64,000 nt of DNA from Granulicella sibirica (GCF_004115155.1 NZ_RDSM01000002.1:1357514-1421513), one strand, 5' to 3'. Shown: positions 36,572 to 46,235, numbered from the stretch's first letter. Numbers and translations: made by a program. Notes: generated from the sequence alone by a model not told the origin.

Positions 36572-36847
36572 GAGAGACGAGTTCAATGCCAATGGTTCGT
36601 GATCTAGTTCTTGTACGAGTCCTCAATGATCGCCTTGCAACCTTCACGGGAAGGTCGGCATGCGAATTCACGTAACCGAAGTCCGTCTCTGCATGTCGTC
36701 TGAAACCGAGGAGAGTTGGATTGTGGTTCGTGAATAGCGTTTCAAAAGTCTCTTCACGCTTCATGGCAGGTTCTACTTTCTGGTTCAAAGGTTAGTTTGA
36801 TCGAAGATTGCAAAGAGTGGCAACCTTCAAAACTTGCACATGCCATT

Positions 36848-38311
36848 TCAGCCAAGAATCGGGAGCTGAGGTCTTTTGGGAAGCGGAACTCCGGCCTGTT
36901 TCTTCGCCCAAAATCCTCGACCAGGCACCGGTACTCGGAGCTTCCGACAGGTCTTAGACAGCGCCACATCAGAGACACCATATTCCTTGGCCAACTTTTG
37001 CATCGGCTGTTCCCAAACCTGACGATAGAGCTGCTCCCGATCGTAATGAGCCAAAAGTCGGCGGGATATCCGTGGCGAGGACGCTGTGCCTCCTTGGCCC
37101 TTAGTAGGAGGCCCTGCAGCAAGGCCCCTCAGCTTCAATCGAGTCAGCCACCAGGACTCCTTCTCTAGATGCTGCCTAAAACGCACACTTGAGAAAAGAC
37201 TCTTCCAGGTATTCTGAGAACACACAGCGTTCGAAACAAAGATTTTGAAAAGTGCAATCGAGACTTCAGGCTCACATTCGAGCAGAGTCCTACGCAACGA
37301 GTTCATTTCATAGACATCGTCGGGATTCCAGAACGCTCCATGCTCGGCGAGAATACGGATTTTCTCCAGGGATGTGGAGACGGAATAGACTGTGCGCTTT
37401 CCTGGAAATATGTGGATACCTATTCCCTCGAAATGCACGAAGTGCAAACAGCGACTCAGAGGAGTCGAACCGCCATTTGCCCGATCATTTGGTCGCGCTC
37501 CGAGCTCTAGCAAATAGACAAGAACGCTGCTCGATTGCCCAAAGGACGCCTCACATAGGAGACGAGACAAGTCATCTCGGTCTCGATCTAGCTTGAACTT
37601 CTTCAAGATCTCAACATGACTAGATGCAGCCGCCTGCTCTAGGGCTGAGACATAGCTTTCTGGATCATGCTCATCCATGCCGCTCGGGCCGATCGATCGA
37701 GGGTCGGCCCCGGCCCAAAGGAGCAAGCTCACCCACTTTAAATCGCCCTCACGAGAGAAATGGCGAAGGGCACGCTCTAACTGATCTTGAAGCCCGGTCC
37801 CAAGCTTAGAATGAGACTGTTTGAAGTTCATAAAGGGACGCAAAGCTGTTCGGATTTTTGCGCAGAAAGCTACCGTGAACGGCAGCCCCTCGATGACCTC
37901 GGCCTCGCCATCTAGGAACAGTTGGATAAGCTTTGGGTCCCAGCTCAATAAGACATCAGCAAGAGGAATGCTCTTCAAATCAGCGCCGTGTTCCAGTAAG
38001 AGAGCCACAGCGTCGAGGCTCCTGATTGCAACAGCATCCGACAACGATCGGTTTAGATTCGCTACGTCTCTTTCGTGGCGCGCAAGTAATCGAATGAGGC
38101 TGTGGAACCCAATGTCCACCGCCACTTGGAGGGGAGTCTTCTTAAATTCTGAAGGAACGCAAAGAGATTTTCCTGCCGCTATCCAAGCATCCACTTCATA
38201 AAGTCTCCCCGTGCGGCAAAGGCGAACTAGTTCCTTGCCCTCTTCAATCGTCAGAACCTGAGACGTAGAGGCATTGGAACCTGTAGGGCTCGAATACTTC
38301 GTGGCACTCAT
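36848..38311 (-). CDS. Ankyrin-repeat protein with C-terminal HTH-like domain
   Basis: 487 residues. The N-terminal ~330 residues carry degenerate ankyrin repeats (KKTPLQVAVDIGFHSLIRLL, DAVALLLEHGADLKSIPLAD, KWVSLLLWAGADPRSIG, LVYLLELGARPNDRANGGST, IRILAEHGAFWNPDDV). The last ~75 residues (LYRQVWEQPMQKLAKEYGVS, DVALSKTCRKLRVPVPGRGF, WAKKQAG) form a conserved helix-turn-helix-like module often attached to varied domains in soil bacteria. No signal peptide. Function unknown; it stands alone. Confidence 0.75.
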   Translation of the reverse strand: MSATKYSSPTGSNASTSQVLTIEEGKELVRLCRTGRLYEVDAWIAAGKSLCVPSEFKKTPLQVAVDIGFHSLIRLLARHERDVANLNRSLSDAVAIRSLDAVALLLEHGADLKSIPLADVLLSWDPKLIQLFLDGEAEVIEGLPFTVAFCAKIRTALRPFMNFKQSHSKLGTGLQDQLERALRHFSREGDLKWVSLLLWAGADPRSIGPSGMDEHDPESYVSALEQAAASSHVEILKKFKLDRDRDDLSRLLCEASFGQSSSVLVYLLELGARPNDRANGGSTPLSRCLHFVHFEGIGIHIFPGKRTVYSVSTSLEKIRILAEHGAFWNPDDVYEMNSLRRTLLECEPEVSIALFKIFVSNAVCSQNTWKSLFSSVRFRQHLEKESWWLTRLKLRGLAAGPPTKGQGGTASSPRISRRLLAHYDREQLYRQVWEQPMQKLAKEYGVSDVALSKTCRKLRVPVPGRGFWAKKQAGVPLPKRPQLPILG

Positions 38312-38759
38312 GGTCTAAACACTTCCTTCGATAGTGGACACTAAGGTCGATGGATAGCTTGATATTTGTCAACATACGAGCCCGCTGAGGATCACGAAGT
38401 GCCCCGAACCGAGCTCATTGCGTAAAATCGGTGAATCTCAATATTCACGAGTATCTGAATCATCGTAATTCTATGATTATTTATCCCTCATTCTCCCTGT
38501 CCTTCGGGAATCAGCGTGAGGAATGTACGCATTGGCACTGTAATCGAGGCTCTCGCGGACGGGGATTATGAACACTCCCCCTCCCCGAGCTCGGACGCAA
38601 TTTGTTTTCCGTGAGTGCATCGGCGATTTATCGCTCGTTGCAATGAGTGAGGATTCCGTTGAGGTACGCCCCAACCCTTTACTCGAGCTCGTTGCAAACG
38701 AGGAAGGTTCACTCAGCGGGCAGCAGGAGTGAGGCTTCCCAGTCCAGCAAATCTACTTA
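38312..38759. other. Intergenic stretch, no gene seen
   Basis: 448 bp, AT-richer than its surroundings near 38400-38480. Short open frames lack ribosome sites and family similarity. No clear repeat or RNA structure was seen. Confidence 0.4.
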
Positions 38760-40352
38760 CTAAAGCCTGGCTATAAGCTCAGCCACATTCGGTGAGCCAA
38801 GTCCGGTGACCTGGTCGTAACCTGGTCCACAATGAAACGCACCATTGTTACCAGACGTGATGTCGCGAAAAGCTGGAGTTCCGCTCAATTTATACAAGGA
38901 TGGATTCAGAAATCCCAAGGCAGGCTTTCCCGCATTCTTGCGTGCTTCATTCATTAAGGCGCAGAACCCGGCCCAGACCGGCGCGCTCCAGCTGGTACCA
39001 CCAATCCCAATAGATTGGCCGCCGAAAACCAATGACGCTCCGGTGTTCGGATCGGCGGCAGCGCTTACATCGGGAACAAGCCGGTGAGTGCCTCCGGGCA
39101 TCCCTTCACCAATTTGCCAAGAGGGGCGCGGAAAGAAACGGCTGACGCCACCTCCACTTGCGGTCCAGCCGGTTTCCGAGTTCACCGCCCCTGTTGCGCT
39201 GAGGCGCAAAGTGGTGCCGCCGACGCCAATGACGGCAGGATCAGAAGCTTCATACTCAGCCTGCAGAGGACCAGTTGGACTGTGTCCCGTGTTATCGGGA
39301 TTGGAGCCAGCGTCGCCACTTGATACAAAAATGTTTACGCCCGCTGCGGCGAGGTGGAGAAACTTGATGTGCTCGGTTTGGACTTCGCCAGGAGACATAA
39401 ACGTCTCGCCGAGTCCCAGACTGATTGAGAGCTGCCTCATCGCCGGCTGAGTCATCAGATCCTCGATGATTTTATCCAGCGCCGCATCGAGCGCCACAAA
39501 GGTCAGCGCTCCGCTGGCATAGATTCGGATATTCGCTTTGGGAGCGATACCGCTCGTCCATGATGCATCTAGAGTTTCTTCGCCGGTGGGCGCTGGTAGC
39601 ACGCCCCCCCCCACATTGATCTCATCGACCTGAGCTATCGTTGTGGGCAAACCATTTTGCGCCCAGAACTTAGTGAGGTCGGAGGCCGCAGGAATTGTGT
39701 CGATCAGGATGGCAATTGTTTGACCATTGCCGTCCACGCCAAGGCTTTCGGCGTTGTATGCCTTGCGAATCTCTGCAACTGTGTACGGTGGCCTGTTATC
39801 GATGGCTGCTACGGGTCCATCGACTGCAGTGTGCGATAGGTCTAGACTCGCAGGTACGCGAATGAAGTGCTTGTTGGCCTGGCGGAATGGCTGGAGCCCG
39901 TTGATGGAACGAACCCCATTCGCAACTTCGTCAGGAAGGCTGGGGGCGTTCTGAGCGGAGGTAAATGTCACACCATTCTTGGTCACTCCAAGCATGTTCA
40001 CTTCGAGAGTTTTAGCGACCACGCTTGCCTTGGCCTGCGCGTAAACACCGTCCCGGGAGATTCGGACATTTTGATAGCCGTTCTCATTCAGCCAATCCAC
40101 AAGTCCGTCCCGCTCGGACGATGACGCGGTATAGAGCTTCGCGATTTCGTCAGCCGGCACAACCTCACCCTGGGCAACTCTCTCTTCCAGGCTTGACTGA
40201 ACATCATCTGCGATCTTCAGGGAAAAGTGGACGTTCATCGTTTGGTCGGGTTGCTCTGGCCTCGTTGCATTGACCATTAGTCCCCCGGGCGTGGGCCCTG
40301 GTTCTGCGGGCAGAGGAATTATGCTGTCGTGGAATACAGTTCGTGAGCTCAT
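38760..40352 (-). CDS. S53 sedolisin-type serine-carboxyl peptidase with propeptide
   Basis: 530 residues from the ATG at 40352 (AAAGGAG upstream). The pro-kumamolisin activation domain comes first (MNVHFSLKIADDVQSSLEER, then VVPADEIAKLY). The mature domain follows with catalytic Glu/Asp in GEETLDASW, the oxyanion-site Asp in FVSSGDAGS, the nucleophile Ser in GIGGTSWSAPVW and the calcium site in FRDITSGNNG. Acid-active peptidase in known members. No signal peptide is recognisable, so export would need another route. It ends a minus-strand gene group with the barrel protein upstream. Confidence 0.92.
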   Translation of the reverse strand: MSSRTVFHDSIIPLPAEPGPTPGGLMVNATRPEQPDQTMNVHFSLKIADDVQSSLEERVAQGEVVPADEIAKLYTASSSERDGLVDWLNENGYQNVRISRDGVYAQAKASVVAKTLEVNMLGVTKNGVTFTSAQNAPSLPDEVANGVRSINGLQPFRQANKHFIRVPASLDLSHTAVDGPVAAIDNRPPYTVAEIRKAYNAESLGVDGNGQTIAILIDTIPAASDLTKFWAQNGLPTTIAQVDEINVGGGVLPAPTGEETLDASWTSGIAPKANIRIYASGALTFVALDAALDKIIEDLMTQPAMRQLSISLGLGETFMSPGEVQTEHIKFLHLAAAGVNIFVSSGDAGSNPDNTGHSPTGPLQAEYEASDPAVIGVGGTTLRLSATGAVNSETGWTASGGGVSRFFPRPSWQIGEGMPGGTHRLVPDVSAAADPNTGASLVFGGQSIGIGGTSWSAPVWAGFCALMNEARKNAGKPALGFLNPSLYKLSGTPAFRDITSGNNGAFHCGPGYDQVTGLGSPNVAELIARL

Positions 40353-40540
40353 AGCTTTCTCCTTTGGGTAAAAAATATTGGTTGTTTGCAAGTGCGGCAG
40401 CAAACAGGGTGAGCGAATGGAGATTCAATCCACCGCACATCGCCGGTGCACGAAGAGTGCCTGGGGGCTTTCAAGGGTACGTGGCGCGTCAACTGTATCG
40501 ACACCAACAGGCTCAGTAGTCCGACGGCGGGGATGTCCTA

Positions 40541-42181
40541 TTACTTTCCGAGCCCGGAAAACAAGGAGTCAAAGTCGTAGCTGATCCCGACCTGCGTGCG
40601 CCATACCGGCTGAGTTACAAGCTCCGTCCGGTTTGACCATGTGACCGAGACCGGCACATCAATGGACCCTTTGCCGGGTATGAAGTTGAACTTCATCTGC
40701 GCCAGATTGATCACACCGCGTTTCGCGAAGACCTGGGTTGCAGTTGAAGGCAGGCTGGTGAAAGTGATGCCGGAGACAGGCTCGCCGGGAGTGATGTTCA
40801 GGATGGAAGGGCTGGTCTGGTCCTGGTAGTAGTACGCTGCGGACGCCGTACTCTGACCAAGAAACGAGGTCTTCGTGGAACCGAACGTATAGGCGAGCTC
40901 ACCGGCAGCCTGGAAGTCACGCAGGACCCGTGCGCCGGGGACTGTCGCGGAAGGATTGCCGTTGTAGAAGGATCCGGCTGCGTTAGCCGTAAGCGTCAGC
41001 TTAGTCTTGGGGAATGTGTAGCCGGCGATCAGGCGAGCGGTTGAGTTGGAAGTTTGAGCGGCTGGAAAGTTCGCGTCATACTCTGCGGTTACGATCGGTT
41101 TCTTGCGTTGACTCTCAACGAAGTCGTGCTGGTTTGTCAGATAAGCGACGTAATGCTCGATGTAGTTTTCCGCATCTTTTTGGAGCGTGCATGGATTCTT
41201 GGCCTTACAAAGCGCGCTGGGCAAGGACTGGCTCCAGGACGCCAACTCGGCGGACACGTCGCTCTGGCTGATGCCTGTCAGCCGTGTGAATTCTTCTCGC
41301 GCCCATATAGCCGCGTTGTCTTTGTAGCTGTCGATCAGGGCAAGTAGCGCTGCTTTGTTGTCCCCGACGGAAAGGATGTTGCTGCTCCCGTCCAGTGCCG
41401 TGATCGCTTTAGAGATGTCATCCGGTGTAGCCGCTACGCCCTTGATCAAGACGACTTTTACGTTCGCTTGCTGAAGTGTCTGGTAGCTGGCGTTGAACGC
41501 GGTGGGCTGCGTTGACGAAGTACTACCAGATGCCGTGCCAGTCACCTGGGAAGACGATTGGCTGGCGGCGAAAGCAACACTGTACGACACACGATCAAGC
41601 CCGTCCGTAGTTTTGAAGGAAATGCACTTCGCTCCGGAGAAAGCTTGCACACAAGGCTGAAGAATCTTGGCGCGCTCGAGCGCAAGAGGAATTCCGGCAA
41701 GGGTGCCGCTAAGCGTAACGGTCTGCCCTGAAACGCTTTCAGACAAAGCGCCATACTCCGACGCCAACGACAGCACACGCGCGGCGAGGCCCTTGGAAAC
41801 AACGTTGGTGGTGCCGCTGCTACCATTGCTGGAGCCATTTTGCTGGTACGCGGCTTTCACTCTGGAAACGAGGTTCTGTTGATACTCAGAGTTCGAGAGG
41901 ATAGCCGCGATCATGCACGGAGAGGATTTTTCGAAGGTCAGATCTTGGTGAAGTTCGCCCGAACTGGCATCCGCCTCTTCTTGGGCGTGAGCCACATCGG
42001 CCGGTTGGTTCGCTGCGGCTTTGGCCTTCTCCGCGGCAAGGTCCAGTTGGGCTTTCTGGTAGCGCGCGATGGCCTGCTGGAGCGAGCTGATACAGGACGG
42101 TGACTGGGCCTGGGCTCGCGATACGGCCCAAGCGAACATCACAAACGATAGAGCGAGTGCATGCAGTATGAAACGCTTCAT
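40541..42181 (-). CDS. Secreted outer-membrane beta-barrel-like protein, function unknown
   Basis: 546 residues with a signal peptide (MKRFILHALALSFVMFAWAV, cleavage after AQA). The middle has Cys pairs and an Ala-rich coiled segment (IARYQKAQLDLAAEKAKAAA). The C-terminal ~180 residues are alternating beta strands (TARLIAGYTFPKTKLTLTAN, RDFQAAGELAYTFGSTKTSF, SIDVPVSVTWSNRTELV) typical of an outer-membrane barrel. I do not recognise the family. It lies 12 bp behind the membrane-protein gene on the same strand. Confidence 0.7.
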   Translation of the reverse strand: MKRFILHALALSFVMFAWAVSRAQAQSPSCISSLQQAIARYQKAQLDLAAEKAKAAANQPADVAHAQEEADASSGELHQDLTFEKSSPCMIAAILSNSEYQQNLVSRVKAAYQQNGSSNGSSGTTNVVSKGLAARVLSLASEYGALSESVSGQTVTLSGTLAGIPLALERAKILQPCVQAFSGAKCISFKTTDGLDRVSYSVAFAASQSSSQVTGTASGSTSSTQPTAFNASYQTLQQANVKVVLIKGVAATPDDISKAITALDGSSNILSVGDNKAALLALIDSYKDNAAIWAREEFTRLTGISQSDVSAELASWSQSLPSALCKAKNPCTLQKDAENYIEHYVAYLTNQHDFVESQRKKPIVTAEYDANFPAAQTSNSTARLIAGYTFPKTKLTLTANAAGSFYNGNPSATVPGARVLRDFQAAGELAYTFGSTKTSFLGQSTASAAYYYQDQTSPSILNITPGEPVSGITFTSLPSTATQVFAKRGVINLAQMKFNFIPGKGSIDVPVSVTWSNRTELVTQPVWRTQVGISYDFDSLFSGLGK

Positions 42182-42193
42182 GGTTTCCTCCTC

Positions 42194-43003
42194 TCAGGAA
42201 ATCTGGATGGTGTAGATCCTGGGCACTGCAACGGTGCCATCAACGTAGTCGAGTACGACTGCGCGAACGCAGTCCTCTGAAAGCTCTGCTTCGGAGCCCG
42301 GGCTAAACTCATACGCGATGAGAAGCTTGTAGGAGTCGGCGGGACTGGCAGGGAACACCAACCGGTTCGCCGTCACACCGCTCAGCGGAACGTCCTTGCC
42401 GGAGGCGTCCTGCGCCGTGCATTGGGAAGGCACGAAGTTGAATGAGCCTGAGGTGACCTGCAGCTTGAGCGCAAACGACTGTTTCGCAGGCGCTTTGTAG
42501 CTGCCGGTATCCGGATCCACCTTCACCACGCAGAGTGAGGAAGCAATCGCTTCCTGCTGCCAAACAGAAGAAGAGGAACCGGCATCCATGGTCCGGGCGA
42601 ACGAAGCCGGATGGGCCTCGACGAGCAGGTTTTGCTTTTCATTTACATTGACAGCAGCGATGGCGCCTTGCTCACTCGTCACTTTAGTTGCTTTGACGAG
42701 GTCCAGGGCATGGTTCCAGAAGGCAGACCCACCGGAGGCCAGCAGGCCGGCGATCATCCAAGAAAGCCAACTGTCCGCGGGGACGTTCGGAAGAACCGTC
42801 AACTTTCCACAAGCGGCAATCAGAGCACCGCAAATGCCGGAAAGCACATGAATGAAAGCGATCCGCTGTGCTTCTTTAGCCGAATCAGGGTTTGTCTTGA
42901 ACAGCCAAAAGTTTGTCAGCCAGCCTTTCAGGATCTCGATGACGCGTTCCACCGCGATACTGATGCCGAGCATAGTGGCCAGAAACGTAGTGAGGGTATT
43001 CAT
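42194..43003 (-). CDS. Membrane protein of unknown function
   Basis: 269 residues from the ATG at 43003, with GTGGAGG just upstream. Two to three hydrophobic segments lie in the first ~110 residues (TFLATMLGISIAVERVIEIL, FIHVLSGICGALIAACGKLT, SWLSWMIAGLLASGGSAFW). A soluble C-terminal half of beta character follows (QSFALKLQVTSGSFNFVPSQ). No family recognised. Gene order and 12-bp spacing suggest cotranscription with the barrel protein; it is divergent from an ECF sigma gene. Confidence 0.65.
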   Translation of the reverse strand: MNTLTTFLATMLGISIAVERVIEILKGWLTNFWLFKTNPDSAKEAQRIAFIHVLSGICGALIAACGKLTVLPNVPADSWLSWMIAGLLASGGSAFWNHALDLVKATKVTSEQGAIAAVNVNEKQNLLVEAHPASFARTMDAGSSSSVWQQEAIASSLCVVKVDPDTGSYKAPAKQSFALKLQVTSGSFNFVPSQCTAQDASGKDVPLSGVTANRLVFPASPADSYKLLIAYEFSPGSEAELSEDCVRAVVLDYVDGTVAVPRIYTIQIS

Positions 43004-43237
43004 GAAATCCTCCACTGATCACCCAGCGGCAGAGAGGGCTCTATCGCCAATCAGCAGCGCTGGCTGACTGTGCAGGGTGTCTTGTATGTGTAGGCGCAGA
43101 ACGTGATCGAAAGAGCTCACGATCGCTGCAATTTTTTCAGAATGTTAGAATCTCCTGATCCTTCAACTCAACGTTTGAGCGGCCAGTAGACATAGGGCGC
43201 GTTCTCCAGCGAGTTCATTTCGTCATCAGAGGTTCTT

Positions 43238-43831
43238 GTGGACACAACTCCCGGCGAAGTCACACAGATCCTTCTGGAGATCAAGACGAGAGGAAAAGAT
43301 GCGCAGGATCGTCTTATCCTGCTCGTGTATCTGGAACTGCGCCGCATCGCGCGCGCCCACCTGAAGCGTGAATCGCCGCAGCAGCCACTGCAACCAACCG
43401 CCCTGGTCCACGAGGCTTACATGCGATTGATCGACATCACGAGGGTGGAGTGGCAGGACCGGGCACATTTCTTCGCAGTCGCCTCTGTAGTGATGAGGCG
43501 CATCCTGGTCGAGCACGCCCGCGCCCAGCGGGCGCGGAAACGCGGCTGTGGTGAGGAGACATTATTGCTCCAAGAAGGACTGGTGCCTGCGCCGGGTCGG
43601 ACGCCGGAGATCATAGCCGTGGACGATGCGCTCCGCGAACTGGAACATGTCGATGAGCGTCAAGCGAAGATCGTTGTGATGCGATTTTTCGCCGGCATGA
43701 CTGAAGACGAAACCGCCGACGTACTGGGTATCTCCGTCAGCACCGTGAAGCGGGAGTGGCGAATGGCAAGGGCATGGTTGTACAAAGAGCTCAGCTATGG
43801 CAGCGCCAAAGGACCTTCCCCCAGGTCCTAA
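43238..43831 (+). CDS. ECF-type RNA polymerase sigma factor (TIGR02999-like)
   Basis: 197 residues from a GTG at 43238. Region 2 reads LVYLELRRIARAHLKRESPQ, QPTALVHEAYMRLID and DRAHFFAVASVVMRRILVEH, the layout of the TIGR02999 group common in Acidobacteria and Planctomycetes. Region 4 is MTEDETADVLGISVSTVKRE. No anti-sigma gene is adjacent. It converges on the tfuA gene with a 7-bp gap and is divergent from the membrane/barrel/sedolisin group, which may be part of its regulon. Confidence 0.9.
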   Translation: MDTTPGEVTQILLEIKTRGKDAQDRLILLVYLELRRIARAHLKRESPQQPLQPTALVHEAYMRLIDITRVEWQDRAHFFAVASVVMRRILVEHARAQRARKRGCGEETLLLQEGLVPAPGRTPEIIAVDDALRELEHVDERQAKIVVMRFFAGMTEDETADVLGISVSTVKREWRMARAWLYKELSYGSAKGPSPRS

Positions 43832-43838
43832 GCACAAG

Positions 43839-44450
43839 TCAATTCATGTGTGCGAGAGTCTGGAGCAGGAGGATGGCATCGTCGCGTTTTTGGTTCAAGC
43901 AGCGGTTATTCAGAAAGTTCCTGAGTTGGGGGCAGATATCGCAAACTATGGCGTAGGAGCGAAAAGGAAAATTGACCTCCTGCAGCTCCCGGATGACTTG
44001 CATGGCTACAGGCTGGGTGATGACGTTCTCCAGGACGGCGGCTTCTAGTACGAAACGGATGTTGACCAGCGCTTCGGATAAAGGACGATAGCTTACTGGA
44101 TCGTAGGTCAGAGCGACTTCGTCGTCTGCATCGATGCCTCCGTCGCGGTATCGCTCGAAGATTTTTCCGATTCCAACCATCCCGTACGGCTCGGTCTCCG
44201 CGGCGCGGAGAGCACCCATGCTCGAGGAGCCGAAAACCTTGCTGCCGCGATCGAGGAGCGTAAGGATTTCCTTCGGCGAAACCGCCAGGCTTTGAAAGAA
44301 CTCCCCGTCGATAATGCCGATATTGCAGATGCCCTCCGGGAGTTGTTGCAGGTCGCCCCGTTTTATCGGAGGAAGAAAGAGCGCATCCAGAATGGATTTC
44401 GCAATGGCGACGTCCAGACTAGGCCCAAGAAAGACAGCCGTCTTATACAT
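43839..44450 (-). CDS. tfuA: TfuA-like protein, YcaO partner
   Basis: About 203 residues from the ATG at 44450, 8 bp inside ycaO; a GTG at 44492 is an alternative. The TfuA core is clear: TAVFLGPSLDVAIAKSI, LFLPPIKRGDLQQL, NIGIIDGEFFQSLAVSPKEI and VFGSSSMGALRAAETEPYGM, then DDEVALTYDPVSYRPLSEAL. TfuA proteins act with YcaO enzymes, in known cases helping to install backbone thioamides (McrA thioglycine, thioviridamide-type peptides). Its coupling to ycaO implies the same reaction class here. Confidence 0.92.
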   Translation of the reverse strand: MYKTAVFLGPSLDVAIAKSILDALFLPPIKRGDLQQLPEGICNIGIIDGEFFQSLAVSPKEILTLLDRGSKVFGSSSMGALRAAETEPYGMVGIGKIFERYRDGGIDADDEVALTYDPVSYRPLSEALVNIRFVLEAAVLENVITQPVAMQVIRELQEVNFPFRSYAIVCDICPQLRNFLNNRCLNQKRDDAILLLQTLAHMN

Positions 44451-45771
44451 GGGCGCGCCAGAACCTGAGAGCTCTTTCGCCGAGAGGCCCACGATTGACC
44501 GACCACGTCTCCAACTCAGGGACGATCACCCGAACTACTGCGAACGGAACCCCAGGCGGGGTCAGATCTACTACGATCGCCTGGTTTACCCCACCGTTGC
44601 GCAAACGCATAAGAATGTGCTCGATGTCCTTCTCTACTGTGTTATAGATCGCCGACGGAAGATCACAGAGCCGGTGCTTTTTTGTTCCACGATGGACGGC
44701 CCACGCTGTACGGTTTACGCCCGAAACACGACGAGTGTGCATACTGAACTGGCTGGCCGGCGCATCGGGTGGGAGCAGGTCTTCGCGTACCGCTTGTATG
44801 TCGACGCAACGCGACTGCGCGGCTTCGGTTAGAGCGCGTCTGACGGCTATCCTCGCGTCTGGATGCGTACCCAACCCACAATGCACCATCGGAAAAGCCG
44901 GAAGAAGCTCATCACAGACCGTAGCGATGACCGTTGGAATCCCCAGGTCGGACGTAATGTCGTGCAGCACCGGATCCAAACCCGCTTGGTGATACAACTT
45001 CATCGCAGGATCGTCTTCGAGTTCCAATGTAGGCAGCAGGTCGAGATCATCGCTCTTGTGTTCAATATCGTCCGGGTCGGCAAGGCGGTGTCGCGCCCAC
45101 GGCAGATAGTGAGCGCCAATGTCTGCCAGTGTCCACGCGTCGCGTTCCACCAGTTCGCAAAGCGCTTGACAGATGGCCTCTTCCAAGATGTTGCCGGAAG
45201 CCAGCCCGTTCGACGAATAGAGCTCGAAGTGGGGACCAGCCGAAAGATGGTGCCAGAAGTATCCCGCCCATGTGGCCGGTACTAGGATGTCGCACTGTCC
45301 GATAAGGTCCTTTCCCCATATCCAGCAGTACGTAGCATCTTCTGAATAGCTCTCCGTGACGCGTTCTCTGGATCGTCGTGGATCTAGCACCACGAATCTT
45401 CGTTTCAACTCACGGAAGCTGCCTTGCACCATCGGCAATCGAACTTTCAGTGCGACCTGGCGTTCCAGCGCCTCCATCAACGCGCCCACCTTTGCGTCTA
45501 CTGGGTCTAGACCTTTGCCGTTGTAGACGGAGATGCTGTCTTCCGAACGCGGAACGATCGCGCTGTATGTTGGCAGCCCAATCCGGTCCAGGCGCGTGAT
45601 ATCTGCCAGCCGCGTCACGCCATACAGACGAGCAAAATACTGTACGCGCTGTAGAGTCGTCTCGCTCCGCACTACGCGCTGGGTCCCTGCTACCTTTCTC
45701 GTCCGCATCGAAGGCAACTCATCGCCTCCATGCCGAGTCGCCGGTAAGCAGGCCTGATCTGGGTCGGTCAT
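44443..45771 (-). CDS. YcaO-domain ATP-dependent backbone-modifying enzyme
   Basis: 442 residues. YcaO ATP/Mg-binding signatures are GALMEALERQVAL, SSNGLASGNILEEAICQALC, ELVERDAW and RRALTEAAQSR. YcaO enzymes activate a peptide-backbone amide with ATP to form azoline, thioamide or amidine. The C-terminus (LGERALRFWRAHV) lacks the PxPxP ending of azoline-forming YcaOs, as in TfuA-associated members. No E1-like docking partner is nearby, so substrate recognition may rely on TfuA or the YcaO N-terminus. It lies between the 98-residue gene and tfuA. Confidence 0.93.
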   Translation of the reverse strand: MTDPDQACLPATRHGGDELPSMRTRKVAGTQRVVRSETTLQRVQYFARLYGVTRLADITRLDRIGLPTYSAIVPRSEDSISVYNGKGLDPVDAKVGALMEALERQVALKVRLPMVQGSFRELKRRFVVLDPRRSRERVTESYSEDATYCWIWGKDLIGQCDILVPATWAGYFWHHLSAGPHFELYSSNGLASGNILEEAICQALCELVERDAWTLADIGAHYLPWARHRLADPDDIEHKSDDLDLLPTLELEDDPAMKLYHQAGLDPVLHDITSDLGIPTVIATVCDELLPAFPMVHCGLGTHPDARIAVRRALTEAAQSRCVDIQAVREDLLPPDAPASQFSMHTRRVSGVNRTAWAVHRGTKKHRLCDLPSAIYNTVEKDIEHILMRLRNGGVNQAIVVDLTPPGVPFAVVRVIVPELETWSVNRGPLGERALRFWRAHV

Positions 45772-45851
45772 TGCGCCCTCTGTAGAGTAACTGCCGTTCG
45801 GTCAGATCGTCCGGCGGCGAAAAGACTGAAGACACAGTATGCTGCCTTCAT
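45768..45851 (-). other. 27-codon open frame coupled to ycaO, possible peptide
   Basis: An ATG at 45851 opens MKAAYCVFSLFAAGRSDRTA and a few more residues; its TGA overlaps the ycaO ATG (ATGA). There is no clear Shine-Dalgarno site. The same frame is open back to a TTG at 45977. It could be a leader peptide or a tiny substrate of the YcaO, or chance. Confidence 0.25.
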
Positions 45852-45933
45852 GGAGAAAACAAAATGATCACGGCGCCACAGCTTGCGAAGACTGGCGAAT
45901 CGAAACGGGCGATCTTTCGCGTCTCCTTTACAC

Positions 45934-46230
45934 TCATTCGTTACCGGCAATAAATTGTTCAACGAGCATATTAACAAACGCGGTCACTCCATTTGACGGA
46001 GGAATGCTCTCAAAGAGAGTCGTGAGTTCTTCAGCGGTAACCTGGGGTCCGAAGGCCTTCGCGGCATCCTCTGCCTTCACCCCAGACTTCGATCCCTGCT
46101 GGGTTAGCCGCATGTGGAACTGAAGCTGTGGCTCGGTCAGCGAGCTCATGAACTTTGTAAGCTTCTCTATGTAGTTGACAAATTCCTGCTCGGAAAGGTG
46201 CATCTTGATTAACATGTCTTCGCGTGTCAT
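45934..46230 (-). CDS. 98-residue helical protein in the kinase-YcaO-TfuA operon, candidate modification substrate
   Basis: It begins MTREDMLIKMHLSEQEFVNY, with a GAGG site, 5 bp after the kinase stop. It is acidic and mostly helical, contains no Cys and few Gly, and ends VNMLVEQFIAGNE. I do not recognise a family. It lies between the kinase and ycaO, where RiPP precursors or precursor-recognition proteins usually sit. Lack of Cys argues against thiazoline chemistry but not against backbone thioamide or amidine formation. Confidence 0.7.
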   Translation of the reverse strand: MTREDMLIKMHLSEQEFVNYIEKLTKFMSSLTEPQLQFHMRLTQQGSKSGVKAEDAAKAFGPQVTAEELTTLFESIPPSNGVTAFVNMLVEQFIAGNE

Positions 46231-46235
46231 GTATG

